A stretch of 64,000 nucleotides of DNA from RBG-16-57-11 sp964595435 (GCA_964595435.1 CAZQQJ010000043.1:6387-70386); one strand, 5' to 3'; shown: positions 9,075-20,800, counted from the stretch's first letter. Made by a program: numbers and translations. Notes: generated by a model not told the origin, from the sequence alone.

Positions 9075-10089
9075 GATTGTTCCTCCTGAACTCCGAATCA
9101 TCGATCTGACGCACTTGTTCTGTTTCGATTATTACAGTTTCTTCTTCATCCCCCGGGGGGATGGCTCGCTCTTCATCGATCTGGCGCACAGTCTGCACCC
9201 CGGCCAGCGCCTCCGTCGCCGGCAAAGCCTCCAGCGCCTCGTCGTACAGCGCAAACCAGGGGAAACCGTATTCGGTGTAGGTCCTGGCGCTGACCGGGCT
9301 GGGCGGCGGCGGATCGCCGGTGATCTGGGTGTACTGCTGGCTGTTGGCAATGTACACGTTCAAACGGCCGGCGGTGGAGACGTCCCAGGTATCCAGGCCG
9401 TACGGGTCGGGGTAAATCTTCTGCTGCATCTGCCCGCCGGCGGCCAGGCCCATGCCCTGCAGCGGAGAAGGCGGCGCTCCCTGCATCGGCCCGCCCAGGC
9501 CGGGGCCAACTGCGGCCAACACTTGCGGTCCCCCGGGCGGCTGGCGCGGCGGCCGGTCGGGGAAACGCCCCGCTTTGGGATCGTAGACCGCCACCTGCAA
9601 ACCGCCGTAGCGCTCTTCGCCGGTCAACTGCCCTTCGACGGTATAGCCCTGGCCCAGCGGCATAGCCACGAACTGGCGCACCAGCCCTTCGCCGGTCTTG
9701 ATCCCGTCCAGCCAGGGCTGTGTTGGGCAGACCAGGTAATCCTGCGGGCCGGCGTGCAGCCCATCCCGCCAGGCCTCGCCGGTCAGGGCGTTGACCCGCC
9801 CCACGCCGATCTTCACCGCGCACGGCTTCCACGAAGGCGCTTCGAAGGCCAGCCACAGCGCCTCACGCTGGTACATGGCGATAAAAACCGCTTCCCCCTG
9901 CGCCTCATCCTGCCAACCGGCGGGCAGCCGGTCGGCGTAATTCCTCACCCGGCGCACGGTGAACGTCCCCAGGGTGGGCGGCAGGGGATAAGCCCCCCCA
10001 TCGTCGGGGATGCGCAGCGTGCGCTGGAACGAGATGGCGAAACGCTCGCCGATCTCGACGCGGTTATCGACAACGCGGATCTCCCACAT
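9058..10089 (-). CDS. Protein of unknown function, first gene of protease/SIR2 operon
   Basis: This 343-residue protein is not assigned to a family I can name. It begins MWEIRVVDNRVEIGERF, with a beta-rich N-terminal half (about 1-170), then a Pro/Gly/Gln-rich linker (about 175-225). A second short globular part (about 225-290) contains TYTEYGFPWFALYDEA, and the tail is acidic and carries two related segments, VRQIDEER and VRQIDDSEF. There is no signal peptide or membrane segment. The ATG at 10089 follows a GGAGG site and a good sigma-70-type promoter. Being first in the operon and overlapping the metallopeptidase gene, it may be the sensor, adaptor or protease substrate of the system; its flexible linker and repeated tail would suit a cleaved substrate. 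That is inference. Confidence 0.75.
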   Translation of the reverse strand: MWEIRVVDNRVEIGERFAISFQRTLRIPDDGGAYPLPPTLGTFTVRRVRNYADRLPAGWQDEAQGEAVFIAMYQREALWLAFEAPSWKPCAVKIGVGRVNALTGEAWRDGLHAGPQDYLVCPTQPWLDGIKTGEGLVRQFVAMPLGQGYTVEGQLTGEERYGGLQVAVYDPKAGRFPDRPPRQPPGGPQVLAAVGPGLGGPMQGAPPSPLQGMGLAAGGQMQQKIYPDPYGLDTWDVSTAGRLNVYIANSQQYTQITGDPPPPSPVSARTYTEYGFPWFALYDEALEALPATEALAGVQTVRQIDEERAIPPGDEEETVIIETEQVRQIDDSEFRRNNHAKQT

Positions 10090-10106
10090 GCAGTTCCTCC
10101 ACGTCC

Positions 10107-10136
10107 ATTATAGACAAGAACAGGGGGAAAACGCAA
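10107..10136 (-). promoter_or_regulatory. Sigma-70-type promoter of the four-gene protease/SIR2 operon
   Basis: On the minus strand, TTGCGT (10131-10136) and a perfect TATAAT (10107-10112) are separated by 18 bases. The predicted start site near 10100 gives a leader of about 11 bases that contains the GGAGG ribosome site. Confidence 0.7.
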
Positions 10137-10178
10137 GTGGGTAAAAGGGGGCAATTTTTCGGGATTAAAGACCTCTTC

Positions 10179-13100
10179 CTATGGTACCCAGATCAACCAG
10201 ATCGGAGTTGACTCCACTTTGGAACCATATACATCTCGATATTCGATCGTGACCGTTCGCCCGGCCCATTGCTGGGCAGACGAAAACGGAATTTCGACAA
10301 CTGCCGGGGCAGGAGGAGATGTCGGTGAAGAGAAATCGTGACGGAAGATCTCTACCCCATCTAACAAAATTACCAGTCGATCATCAACCATAACTGCGCC
10401 TATCTTATCGGGCAGCGATGACAGGTAGAAATGTCCACCAGACGGCAAACCAGGCGGGATAATAATTTGCCGGGTATAGAAGACTTCGCCCACTTTCGTC
10501 ACCTGATCTACAGGAACAGCGCTGCTGACAAAAATCGAAATATCCGCTGCTCCCTGGCGCGATACCATTGGCAGGTACGCAAAATGAATAAGCCCATAAA
10601 TCTGTCCATAGGGCAGGCGCAAGGCATCGCCCACAGGCGCAGAAATCATCCTACCGGAATAGACATTCAAGAATTGAGCGTTGGAGCGATTTAGAGCAGG
10701 CAAATACCCCCAGAGGATCGGCGTCGCGCCCGGCGCCGCATAACGAGGGGCCAACGGCGGGACGGCATACACCTGAAAAACGACCGACACCGTTCGCCGC
10801 GCTCCTGGCGCCAGGTCGCCTACATCCCAGGCCAGTCCATTCAGCATGCTGCTGACTTGCGCCGGAAAGGTGAACGCGCTTACGTTTCGCGCCAGGGAGA
10901 TGTTCACCCGGGTATCGGCAGCAACATCGTTCCCCTCGTTCATGACACTAAACAATATCTCGACCTGGTTACTTTCATAAGCATACAACAGATCAACCGG
11001 TTCGTGGGTCAAAGTGCGGGTAATGCCCTCAACTACATACGTTGTATGCAAAGCTGCGCCGCTGGCCTCAATGAATTCGGGGGCAGCCTGGGCCATCCAC
11101 TGCATGCCGAAATCGTCCGTACTGGTCAGGACCGCTCCCGCGTTCACCTGGTAGCGCGTGGCGCGCGTGCCGGTGAACGCGTTCCAGGCTACGGCGTAGA
11201 TCGCCGCGCCGGCCCGCTGGTCGCCGTCCGGCAGCGCATCCAGCGGCGCGGTGAAATTCAGCGCGCCGTCCAGGAAGCTGAAGGGCACCGTGCTGGTCAG
11301 ACTCTGGTAGTAACTGATTGCCGAAGTGCCGCGCGGAGTCAACGCCTTATCCGCCTCCAGGCTCAGCCATAGCTCGTCAAGGTGCGCCTGGTCGAGCAGG
11401 CGCACCTGTTGGGGTGTGAAGGCCAGGAAGAGCGCATCGCTCACGCGCAGGTCGCGTGAGACGCCGGAAGCATAGCGCGGCGCGGCGCCATCTGCGGCGC
11501 GCACGCCCAGCTTTGCAGCGGGGATGGCAAAATCTGCCGGTGCGCCGCCCGCCTGGAAGGTGAAGGGGATCTCCACCAGCCGCCCTTGCAGATCGACTGC
11601 CGCCAGGTCGATGCGCAGCTCGAAGTAGTAGATGCCGAAGCTGGTGTCTGGAATGTCCTTGACGTTGAGGAAAGGCAGGTCGGGCCACATCGGCAGCGGG
11701 GCGCTTTGGGTAAACAACGGCGTAACACTGATCCCGGCGGGTGGCTGCGACGCCACTTGCACATTCGTCCAATCCACGCCGCTATTGTTGTTCACCTCCA
11801 CGCGCAGCCAGGTGCGCTCGCCCAGGTTTACCAGGCTATAGAGCAGCGTGCGCCCATCTCGCCCACCCACGTAAGTCGTGGCGGCAGTCTTGCCGTAGCC
11901 CCAGCTTTGCAAGAAGACATCCTTGTCAAAGATGCGACGGTCATAAAGATCGGACAAAGCGTAACTGGTAAACAACGTGTCCGAATAGGTGCTCAGATGA
12001 GCCGGGTTGACCTGGCTGGCAATGATCGCGTCACTGCGCGCCCCGATCACCCCCTGTACGTGTGTGTCATGCACCTCGTACTGCATCGGCCCGGCGTAAC
12101 CCTGGCGATAGACGAAACGCACCCCATCGTGCAGTTTGAGCAGGCCCTCCAACTGACGCGGTGTGGCATCCAGCCTGGCATGGATCAGGATCTCGTCCAC
12201 GCCGCCGACCGGGATGGCCTGCTGGAAGATCAGGTGTTCGTAGCCGCCCAGGGTGAAGGTGTCAGTGAGCACGCTATAGGTCGATTCGTAAGAGTCGGAC
12301 CAGGTGGCATTGCGCGGGGTAATGGTGAAGCCCAGACCACGGAAGATGCCGCCATCGATGACGTTCTCGTTCTGCCCGATGGTATATTGGGCCAGATTGC
12401 GCGTCTTGATCAAGATATCCAAGTCTCCCTGCACGCGGGTGGGCATAACACCGCGGGCGTTAAACGCCTGGCTCCACCCATGGAAGTCGGTGATCGATTT
12501 CTCGCGCACGCCGTCGCCATCCACGTCCACTTTGATGCCAAAGGTGACATTCAACCGCTGGTGCGTCTCGCCGAAGCCCGGGCCGCAGGCACAACTGGCG
12601 AAATTGAACAGGTCATAAAAGCCGGCCCGCAAAGATAGCTCGTGAGTGCGCGACCATACGTCCTGATAGGTCAACCCGGTCGTATCGGGCGCGATTGGCG
12701 GGGCAATCATCACCTCGGCCAGGTAGTCGCGATAGATACGCGGGTCGGCGCCCAGCCCGGTATACACCGAGCCGCCGGTAGCATCAACCACCAACGCATC
12801 CACCTGCGGGTCGCCGGTGAAAGAGACTGCCCGGCCGAACAACTCCTGCGAATGAATGCCATAGCGGATAGCGGGCATTTCGTACCAGAAACCGGGGAAG
12901 TCGCCCAGGTCCCACCCCACCCGTGCGGCCGGCAGCAGCAGCTTGTGGTCGGCGGTTACTGTAATGGCATGGGTATAGGTAGGCGGTATGGTGACGAAAA
13001 AGCCATCCACCAACGCTTTCATGCGCGCCGACGGGTCGATGTGATAACCGCCGGGTGTGGTCATGGTAACGAAGGTCGTACCGTCCCAATCGGCGATGTC

Positions 13101-14810
13101 CAGGGTCTGCGTGTAACCGGTGAACCCAACCGGCAGAGGGTAATCACCGTTCTCGAACATGAAGAACTGGTTGCGCACCCAGACCGTCTCGCCGGCGTCG
13201 GTAGCCAGCGGTTGGCGCTGGTCTTCCAGGCCGACGATGGGCACGATCAGCGGGATATACCGCTGCGCCTTCAGATTGTAGCCGAAGCTCTCCTCTTTGT
13301 TTTCCAGGAAGACGAACTCGTCCAGGATGATACCTTCTTCGGGCAGGTGGTAGAAGCGATCCATCTCCTTGTCGTGCTCGCCGGCCAGGCGCGCAGCCAG
13401 CACGGCCTGCAGCTTGAAATCCGGGTGCGCCCAACTCACCTGGCGCGGGCCGTCGGCATAGGTCAACTCACCCTGGCTGAAAGTGCGCAGTCCCGGTTGC
13501 AGGGCGTCGCGTTCCGTATAGGCGATATAACTCAAGCAGGCAGGTGGATCGCCTGTCAGGTCACCCAATTCCCAGGTGATGAGGGTAGAAGTATTCGTCC
13601 CGGTGCTGGTGATCTCCAGCGAAGCCGGGGCCGGTGTGACGCTGGCCGGATCGACGGTAAAGCCAGCCTGTACGCGTTCGGTGACGACCGCGTCGGCAAG
13701 CGTAACCCCTTGCCACAGGTGGGCAACGCACAGCGTCGCGCTGACCGGCACGCCGGCTTCGTAAGCCGGGATCATCGTAGGGCCAACTTTGGGATCGTAA
13801 GTCTGGATGGCGCGGCCGTACAACTCGCCGCGCTCGGCCATGCCGGCCAGCATCCCGTTCACGAACACGGGCAGTTGCTCGGGGAAAGCTGCCGAAACCG
13901 GGTGCCCGGTGACTAGCACCACTCGCCCCTGGCCGATCTCGCCGTAGAGGATGGCCGGCTGCGCCCCGCCCAGGGTGTTGGTGTAACTCGCGACGACCTG
14001 CAGCGGCGCGGCGGCGGCCAGCGCCGGATCGCCCAGCATCCACAACTGGCTGCCCTGCCAGTTGAAGGCCAGCGGGCTCGCCGGATCGTCGACGCGCAGC
14101 CGGCCCTGGTCATCCGCTTCGAGGGGCAGTTCGAGCGGGTGGGCCAGGTCAACCGTGCCGGCCGGCAGGGCGCCGGCCGCCTCCAGCAGATAAGCGCCCA
14201 CGCCCTGGGCGTAGACCGTGCCGCCCTGCTCGACAAACTGCTTCAGCGCGGCCAGCCCGACCGGGCCGAGAGTATCCACCACCTGGGGGATGTAGCTGGC
14301 ATTGAACGCCGGCAGGATCAGCAGGTCGAAGCCGTCCAGCGCGCCGCTGATCACCTGCGTCTCGGTCAGGACGGTGTGGTGCAGGGTATCTTGCAGCGTG
14401 TTCTGCAGGGTGTCTTCGAAGTAGGCATTCTCCCAGGCCACGTCCTGGCCCAGGCTGTCCTGCACGCCGGTGCGGAACAGGGCCACGGGCACACTGCGCA
14501 GGGCAAACGACTGCGTGGCGGTATAGGCGCCGTTGACCACCAGGCCCGGCGCGCTCCAGTCGCCATCCGGGGCGGCGTAGATGCCGGGGGTGTAGGTGTC
14601 GCTGGCGACGAGGAGGTGCAGGCGGTGAGGGGAGACGAGGTGTGCGAAAACGTCAGGCGGCGCCGGCGGGAGCGCCGCTGAGGATACTTGGACGCCCTGC
14701 GGGTCTGGCACGGCCTGGACGGCGGAGATGATTGCCAGACTCAGGCCCAAGCCAAGTAGGATGGCTGTCAGCAGATTGAGAAAACGAGAGAGGAGAAGAG
14801 AATGATACAT
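10179..14810 (-). CDS. Very large exported surface protein, function unknown
   Basis: This protein has 1543 residues. The ATG at 14810 has AAGGAG seven bases upstream. Residues 1-33 are a signal peptide. Residues about 45-330 resemble a class-I glutamine-amidotransferase-like fold, with GFDLLILPAFNASY followed by LKQFVEQGGTVYAQG, and may bind rather than catalyse. The rest is long beta-rich sequence; near the C-terminus VEILFSVMNEGNDVAADT and VGDLAPGARRTVSVVFQV are typical of DUF11/CARDB-like surface repeats. There is no C-terminal anchor or sorting motif. It follows the RHS gene by 54 bases on the same strand, so it may be co-transcribed with it. It is too large and of the wrong type to be that toxin's immunity protein. 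Surface adhesion or scaffolding is inferred. Confidence 0.7.
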   Translation of the reverse strand: MYHSLLLSRFLNLLTAILLGLGLSLAIISAVQAVPDPQGVQVSSAALPPAPPDVFAHLVSPHRLHLLVASDTYTPGIYAAPDGDWSAPGLVVNGAYTATQSFALRSVPVALFRTGVQDSLGQDVAWENAYFEDTLQNTLQDTLHHTVLTETQVISGALDGFDLLILPAFNASYIPQVVDTLGPVGLAALKQFVEQGGTVYAQGVGAYLLEAAGALPAGTVDLAHPLELPLEADDQGRLRVDDPASPLAFNWQGSQLWMLGDPALAAAAPLQVVASYTNTLGGAQPAILYGEIGQGRVVLVTGHPVSAAFPEQLPVFVNGMLAGMAERGELYGRAIQTYDPKVGPTMIPAYEAGVPVSATLCVAHLWQGVTLADAVVTERVQAGFTVDPASVTPAPASLEITSTGTNTSTLITWELGDLTGDPPACLSYIAYTERDALQPGLRTFSQGELTYADGPRQVSWAHPDFKLQAVLAARLAGEHDKEMDRFYHLPEEGIILDEFVFLENKEESFGYNLKAQRYIPLIVPIVGLEDQRQPLATDAGETVWVRNQFFMFENGDYPLPVGFTGYTQTLDIADWDGTTFVTMTTPGGYHIDPSARMKALVDGFFVTIPPTYTHAITVTADHKLLLPAARVGWDLGDFPGFWYEMPAIRYGIHSQELFGRAVSFTGDPQVDALVVDATGGSVYTGLGADPRIYRDYLAEVMIAPPIAPDTTGLTYQDVWSRTHELSLRAGFYDLFNFASCACGPGFGETHQRLNVTFGIKVDVDGDGVREKSITDFHGWSQAFNARGVMPTRVQGDLDILIKTRNLAQYTIGQNENVIDGGIFRGLGFTITPRNATWSDSYESTYSVLTDTFTLGGYEHLIFQQAIPVGGVDEILIHARLDATPRQLEGLLKLHDGVRFVYRQGYAGPMQYEVHDTHVQGVIGARSDAIIASQVNPAHLSTYSDTLFTSYALSDLYDRRIFDKDVFLQSWGYGKTAATTYVGGRDGRTLLYSLVNLGERTWLRVEVNNNSGVDWTNVQVASQPPAGISVTPLFTQSAPLPMWPDLPFLNVKDIPDTSFGIYYFELRIDLAAVDLQGRLVEIPFTFQAGGAPADFAIPAAKLGVRAADGAAPRYASGVSRDLRVSDALFLAFTPQQVRLLDQAHLDELWLSLEADKALTPRGTSAISYYQSLTSTVPFSFLDGALNFTAPLDALPDGDQRAGAAIYAVAWNAFTGTRATRYQVNAGAVLTSTDDFGMQWMAQAAPEFIEASGAALHTTYVVEGITRTLTHEPVDLLYAYESNQVEILFSVMNEGNDVAADTRVNISLARNVSAFTFPAQVSSMLNGLAWDVGDLAPGARRTVSVVFQVYAVPPLAPRYAAPGATPILWGYLPALNRSNAQFLNVYSGRMISAPVGDALRLPYGQIYGLIHFAYLPMVSRQGAADISIFVSSAVPVDQVTKVGEVFYTRQIIIPPGLPSGGHFYLSSLPDKIGAVMVDDRLVILLDGVEIFRHDFSSPTSPPAPAVVEIPFSSAQQWAGRTVTIEYRDVYGSKVESTPIWLIWVP

Positions 14811-14864
14811 ACAAGGCTCCTTACATCAGGAATGTGCCAAAAGTTGATCGAAAGAGCATCTTTT

Positions 14865-17800
14865 CTATAAAACCACCAAACAAGCTGGAGCTGCGGGACC
14901 ACAGGCCGGGGAGAAAATTTTTAACCCTACCCAAACAACCAATCCAACTCCCGCCACAACAGTACCTACCTTTACCAAATCAGATGACTTGACAGAGTAA
15001 TTATTATTCCAGTTGAATTTCAATTTTTTCAATAACTCGGATACATAATCGTACTTAGACTTATCATAAAGAATTAATCCATTGACAGATCTATGTATTG
15101 TGATCGTAGCATAACCTCCAAAGTAAAATATGGTAAAGTTTGGGGTGGGAGGTATCCAGGGAGCGCCTTTTTTCCAAGTTTCACTTATGCTATTAGTACA
15201 GCAGCTTTCACATCTCTCGCTTCCATTAGCTTTAGCTTGGTCTACCTTGTTCAGGAGAAGAATGTAAACTTCTAGCTGAATTCGCCCTGAAATTTTCCCG
15301 GATAAATTATTGGGTTTTATTTCATAAACCTCACAAGTTCCGGGATTGCGAATGTCTGTTCGTTTACGACATAAACTGTCGGAAAATGGTATTGTTTCAT
15401 CCAATCCACCACAAATACCACTTTCTGTGATAGCGTTAGGATAAATCCCTTTATATTGATTCTGTATATTTTGATGTACTTGAATGCCGATAAGCATATC
15501 ATTCGGCCCGAAGCCTAATACATCCACTCGATTTATGGGATTACCCTCAAGGTAGGTGAAACGGTTTAGGCTTAGGATGTCACCTGTAAATCCTCTGTTT
15601 TGATCAAGTGTTAACCACTCACCCATTTTGGGATCATAATATCTCGTATAAAAATGCACTAGCCCTGTCTCAGGGTCATAATCTTGAGCGGTGAAGGTAA
15701 GTTGTTGCAGTTTTGTGTTGCCAGCTAACAGTCGTCCATACTCATCATACAGAAACGGCGAAACCACCTCGCCATCTTCATCGGTCAGGTTGATAGTACT
15801 GTCGAGCCCATCGGTCTCGTGCCAGTAGCGGTCGCCGGCAAAACCTGCCGCGGTGTCGGGCAGGCGCTCCATCTCGAAGGGCCGCCACAGGCCAGTGAGC
15901 GGCGAGAGTGCCAGGTAGAAGTAGGTCTCGCTGACTGTCGCTGTGGCGCTGATGCCTCTCCCATCCATTTGCACCCCGATCATATCCAGGCCGTTGTACA
16001 GGTAGGTGAATACCTGGGTGGTGCTGATGAACTGCGTGCTGGTCAAAGTAGTCGTCAGTAAAACGGCAGCGACCGGCTCGAACGTGGTCACTTCTTTGAT
16101 GGCACGTCGCCCATAACCGTCATACGTATAAGTTGCTACCATTGCTACGGTGATGCCAGTCGTCGCGCTGATCGATTTCGTCACCCCGGTCAGGCGATCT
16201 TCGCGGTCGAAGGCGTAGTCGGTGACCTGGGTCAGGCCGGTAATGAGCACTTCGGTCTGGCGCACGCGGTCGCCGTTGGCGTTGTAAGCGAAGGACGAAT
16301 CGCCGGCGGTGAGCAACTGGTTGGCCGCGTTGTAGGTGTAAGTCTCATCCACCGGCTTGGGGGCTACGGGAAGCTGTGGTACGTTGGGGTCTGGGGTCAG
16401 CTCGAGGCCGCTGCGCGACAGGCGATTACCCACCGGATCGAAGGTGTAATCGGTGTCCGTATCAGGCGTAGCCGTGCGGGCTTCGACCAGCCGGTTGAGG
16501 GCATCGTAGGTATAGTGATGCAGCAACGTCACTGGGTCGGAGCTGCCATCGAAGGCAGCGCGCGTTTCCTGCACCCAGGTGCGGTTGCCGGCCGCGTCGA
16601 GGGTGTAGTGGTAGGCGCTGTGCAGGTCATTGGAAACCGCCTGGCGGTTTTGCAAATCGAGCAGCCGCCCGGCCGCATCGTAGGCCAGGTCGGTCTGGGT
16701 AACGTTGGGGCGCAGGATGCGCGTGACCTGCCCGGCGGCATTGTGAGCAAAGGTAGCCATGCTGCCGTGTGGATCGGTGATCGCCGCCAGCCAATCATTG
16801 GGACTGTAACTGTAAGTAACTTCGCTGCCGTTGGGGTAAGTCAGGCCGGTCAGGTTGCCGGCAGTATCGTAGGTGCGGGTAATGGTGCGGTTGAGCCAAT
16901 CGGTGGTGGTCCAAAGACGGTCAAGGGCATCATACGTATTATTCGTACAGCCAAGCGCATCGCACATTTGGGTCTGGTTGCCGCCCAGGTCGTAAGCAAA
17001 CGTGACAGGCAACATCTGCGGCAACTGTAACGTGCCATAACTGATCTCTAATAAATGGGCGTTGCTATCGTAGGCATAATACGTCGCCCGGAACATGGCA
17101 TCTACGCGGCGGGTCAGGCGGCCGTCAGGATCATAGGAATATTCCCAGGTCTTGTTGAGCGGGTTGGTTTCCCGCTTGAGCTGATTCAGCAAATTGTACT
17201 CGAAGTGGGTGACATTGCTATTGGCATCCGTGATCGAGGCCAGGTTACCCGCCCGATCATAAGTGTAGGCCGTATGCCCGTTTAGAGCGTCGACGACTTC
17301 CTTCAGGCGGCCCAGGGTGTCATAACGATACTGGGTGGGATTGCCGTTGGCGTCTACCTGGCGCGTCATCCGGCCCAGCAAGTCATGCTCATATTGGATC
17401 GTGTTGCCCAAAGGATCGGTGGAGCGAACTACCTGTCCCAAAGAGTCATACTCGAAGGAAGTGGTGCGCGTCAGAGGGTCGGTGCGAGAGATCAGGTTGT
17501 AAGCCGCGTCATATTCCAGGGCCGTGATTCCACCCTGGGCATCCTTGATTTCGATGGGCAGGTTGGCTGCGTTGTAAACAGTTTCTACCGCAAACCCGCG
17601 CGGGTTGGTCGTTCGCACCGGGTTGTCCTCGGCGTCGTAATCATAGTGAACCTTAGCCCCCAGGGGATCGGTGACAACCTTGAGTTTGTCATTCTCATCA
17701 TACTCAAAAAGCGTGGTCAGGCCGCGCGGGTTTGTGACACTTAACGTATTGCCCACCGGGTCATAAGTATAATTGGTGGTTGGGCGCTGGCCGCCAGGTA

Positions 17801-20800
17801 AAACCGGCTGACGTGCGGTCACCAACCGGTCAAGGGCGTCATATTCGAAATCACTGCGAAAGCCGAGCGGAGTAGTGACCGCAGTACGGCTGCCGGTCGG
17901 GCTGTACTCGTAGCGGGTGATTTGGGCGTAAGGATCGATGGATTGCAGCAGGTTGCCCACCGGGTCGTAGACGTAATTCCACACGTCGTGGCGCGGGCCG
18001 ATCATGCGCACCAGTTGATCTTCGGCGTTGTAGCAGTATTCGGTAGTGTTGCCGGCGGCGTCGGTCTGGTATTTGACGCGGTTCATGGCATCGTAAATAT
18101 AGCGCGTGCGCCCGCCTGCGGCATCGGTCACCGCGACCAGATTGCCGTTTTTATCATACTCATAGCGCGTCTCGCCGCCGTTGGGGTGTTGGATGTGTTC
18201 CAGGCGGTTGTTCCTGTCGTAGAAGTACTGTGTCACATTGCCACTGGCGTCCGTCATTGTGGCGCGGTTGTAGTTGGCGTCGTAAGTGTAGTGTTTCCAG
18301 TTCTCTTCGGGATCGCGTTCACCGGTCAACTTGAGATTTTCGTCGTACTGGTAAAGCGATGCCCCGCCGCGGCGGTCCACCGAGCGCACCAACAGGTTGT
18401 TGTCATCGTACTCGAAGGTGGAGATTGCTTCGCGCGGGTCGGTGATGGCGGTCAGGTTATCATTGGCGTCGTAGGTGAAATGAACCGCGTGGCTGTTGGC
18501 GTCGGTGTAGGAAGTCTGCCGCCCGGCGGCATCGTAGGTCCAGGTGGAAATACCGCCCAGGGGATCTTTGACCTGGATTAAATTGCCAAAATTGTCATAG
18601 GTGTAACTGGTTGTACGGTTGAGTTCATCCGCCAGGGTTAAGGGCTGGCCCCAGGTATTATAAGTAGCGTTGGTGCGCGTTCCATCCGGAGCCTGAGTTT
18701 CAAGCAGGTTGCCCTGTGCATCATAACGATAAGTCCAGGTATCTCCCAGGGCATTGGTATACGAGGTGGGTTGGTTGCGCTCGTTGTAAGTCCAATGGCT
18801 CACATCCGTGGTGTAGAAACTCGTTCCATCCGCTGGATCAATGCGCTGGAGCAGGTTACCGCGCTCATCATAGGCATATTGGGTGACAAAACCGCGCCCG
18901 TCGGCGACGCGCACAGGGTTATGATTGGCACCATACTCCGTATGGCTGGTATTGCCCAAGCCGTCTTCTTCGGAGGTGACCCGGTTTTGCTCGTCCCAAT
19001 GATAGACCTGAGTCTTGCCCAGGTTATCGGTATAGGTAGTGATACGCTGCATGGGATCATACGCAAGCGTGTTCGTATGACCGCTGGCGTCCACCTGGCC
19101 GGTGACGCGGTTGCGATCATCGTAGCTATTTTGCAAAAACAGGATGCCGGCCTCGTCCCATTCTTTGGTCATCCGGTGGCGGCTATCGTAGGAATAAGTG
19201 CGCGTTTTATTCTTGGGGTCGGTAATGCCGGTCAGGTTGCCATCGCCATCATAGGCAAAACGATAAGCGCGCCCGTCGAACAGATGGATGGCAATGATAC
19301 GACTGCTGGAGTCGTGTTCAAAAGTAATCGTCCGGCCGGCAGTATCGCTCATCTCAGTCAGCGGTGGGCGCGGCACAGGGTTGCCATCCTGCCAATCATC
19401 CTGTCCGCTCAGGTCGTGGGTAAAGGTCAGCGTGTTGCCCTGCAGGTCACGAATTTGGCTGAGAATCCCCAAGCCGCCGACCGTCTCCTGAAAAGTGTAC
19501 ACCTTCTGGTCAGGGAACGTCAGGCTCCAGCCGTCGCCGGTTTTTTCCAGGCGCTCGTATACCCCTGCGCCGGAAACGTATCCGCTGCCATCCCAGGGGA
19601 AGTAATACATACGGCCATCTGCTAAAGTCACACTGACCGAGTCGTCGCTGTAACGCTGGGCATAAATATTGTAGAGTGAATTCCAACTTGCGCCGAACAG
19701 ATCGCTGCGCCCATCCTGCGAGTTGTAGGTCAAGGTCATCTCGGCATCCAGGCCGCCGCGCCCGGGGATGCGGAACAAGCGAACCTGCACGACGTGGTTG
19801 CCAGTAGAAAAGCTGACCGGGTCAGCGCCATAGCGCTGGTAATTTTGATAACCCAGGTCACGTAGACGCTTCAGTACTTCAGCGGAAGGCGGCGCAGGCG
19901 GCTGCGGCGGCTGGTTGTCTTGCCCGCAGGTGACGCCCAACTCTGTCAAACGCGGCGCCAGGGCAGCATAAGCCGCATCCACAATCAGGTTGAAATTGTT
20001 AATAATGACCGGAGCATCGTAGTTATGATCCAAAAACAAGACTTCGATATGCGCATAATCCACTTCGGAGGGCAATTGACCTGGATTATTGAATTCGGAA
20101 TACAACGATGGATGATGAATCCCCTGGGTGTGGGGCCTGCCGGTATAGGTCTGTATGTTGCTGAAGAACTGATTGCTCAGCCCATCGTCTTGCGGATGTC
20201 CCGAACGCGCCCAGGCGCGCACACCGCCGTCCCCCTGCCAGCCCCAGGGATATCCGGTTAAGTCGTTGAATGCCAGGGTTATGAATATGTTCGAATTGAA
20301 ATTGCGCGCCTGCTGCGCCCGTAAGCTGCGGCTGACAAACCCTGATTGCTGGCTGGCATCCCGCGTGATCAATATCCCCAAATGGCAGTCATTTTGTTGG
20401 AAACGCGCTTGCAATTCTTGCGCCAGTGCAAATGCTTTAGGCCCTTCCCATAACGTTCCGCTGGGCCAATAACCGTGCCCCAAATTATCATCGGGATCCA
20501 ACGCCAGGCGCACCTCTCCGGCGGTGAATTTCTGGACTCGCATCAATCCGCCAGCGGAGAGCGGCGCCATAGGAACAAATTCGCCCAGGTGTTCCACATC
20601 TGCCACCAGAAGCTGTTTGGCCTGATCTGCTGCGGATGGGGTCCGTTCCCAATTGATTTCACCACTATTGCGATGATACATGAAGAACTCGCGCAAATCC
20701 AATCCCCACGCATCGCTCGATGAATAACGATATTCAAGCTGTACAGTCGGGGTAATAATGGATTGTGTTGGTGTAATCTCTGTAGCAGGAATTATTTTTA

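Noticed and set aside
16400..19300. Regular repeats that could suggest a CRISPR or tandem DNA array
   Set aside because: They are the YD repeats of the RHS protein; unit length varies, DNA identity is low and spacers are coding.
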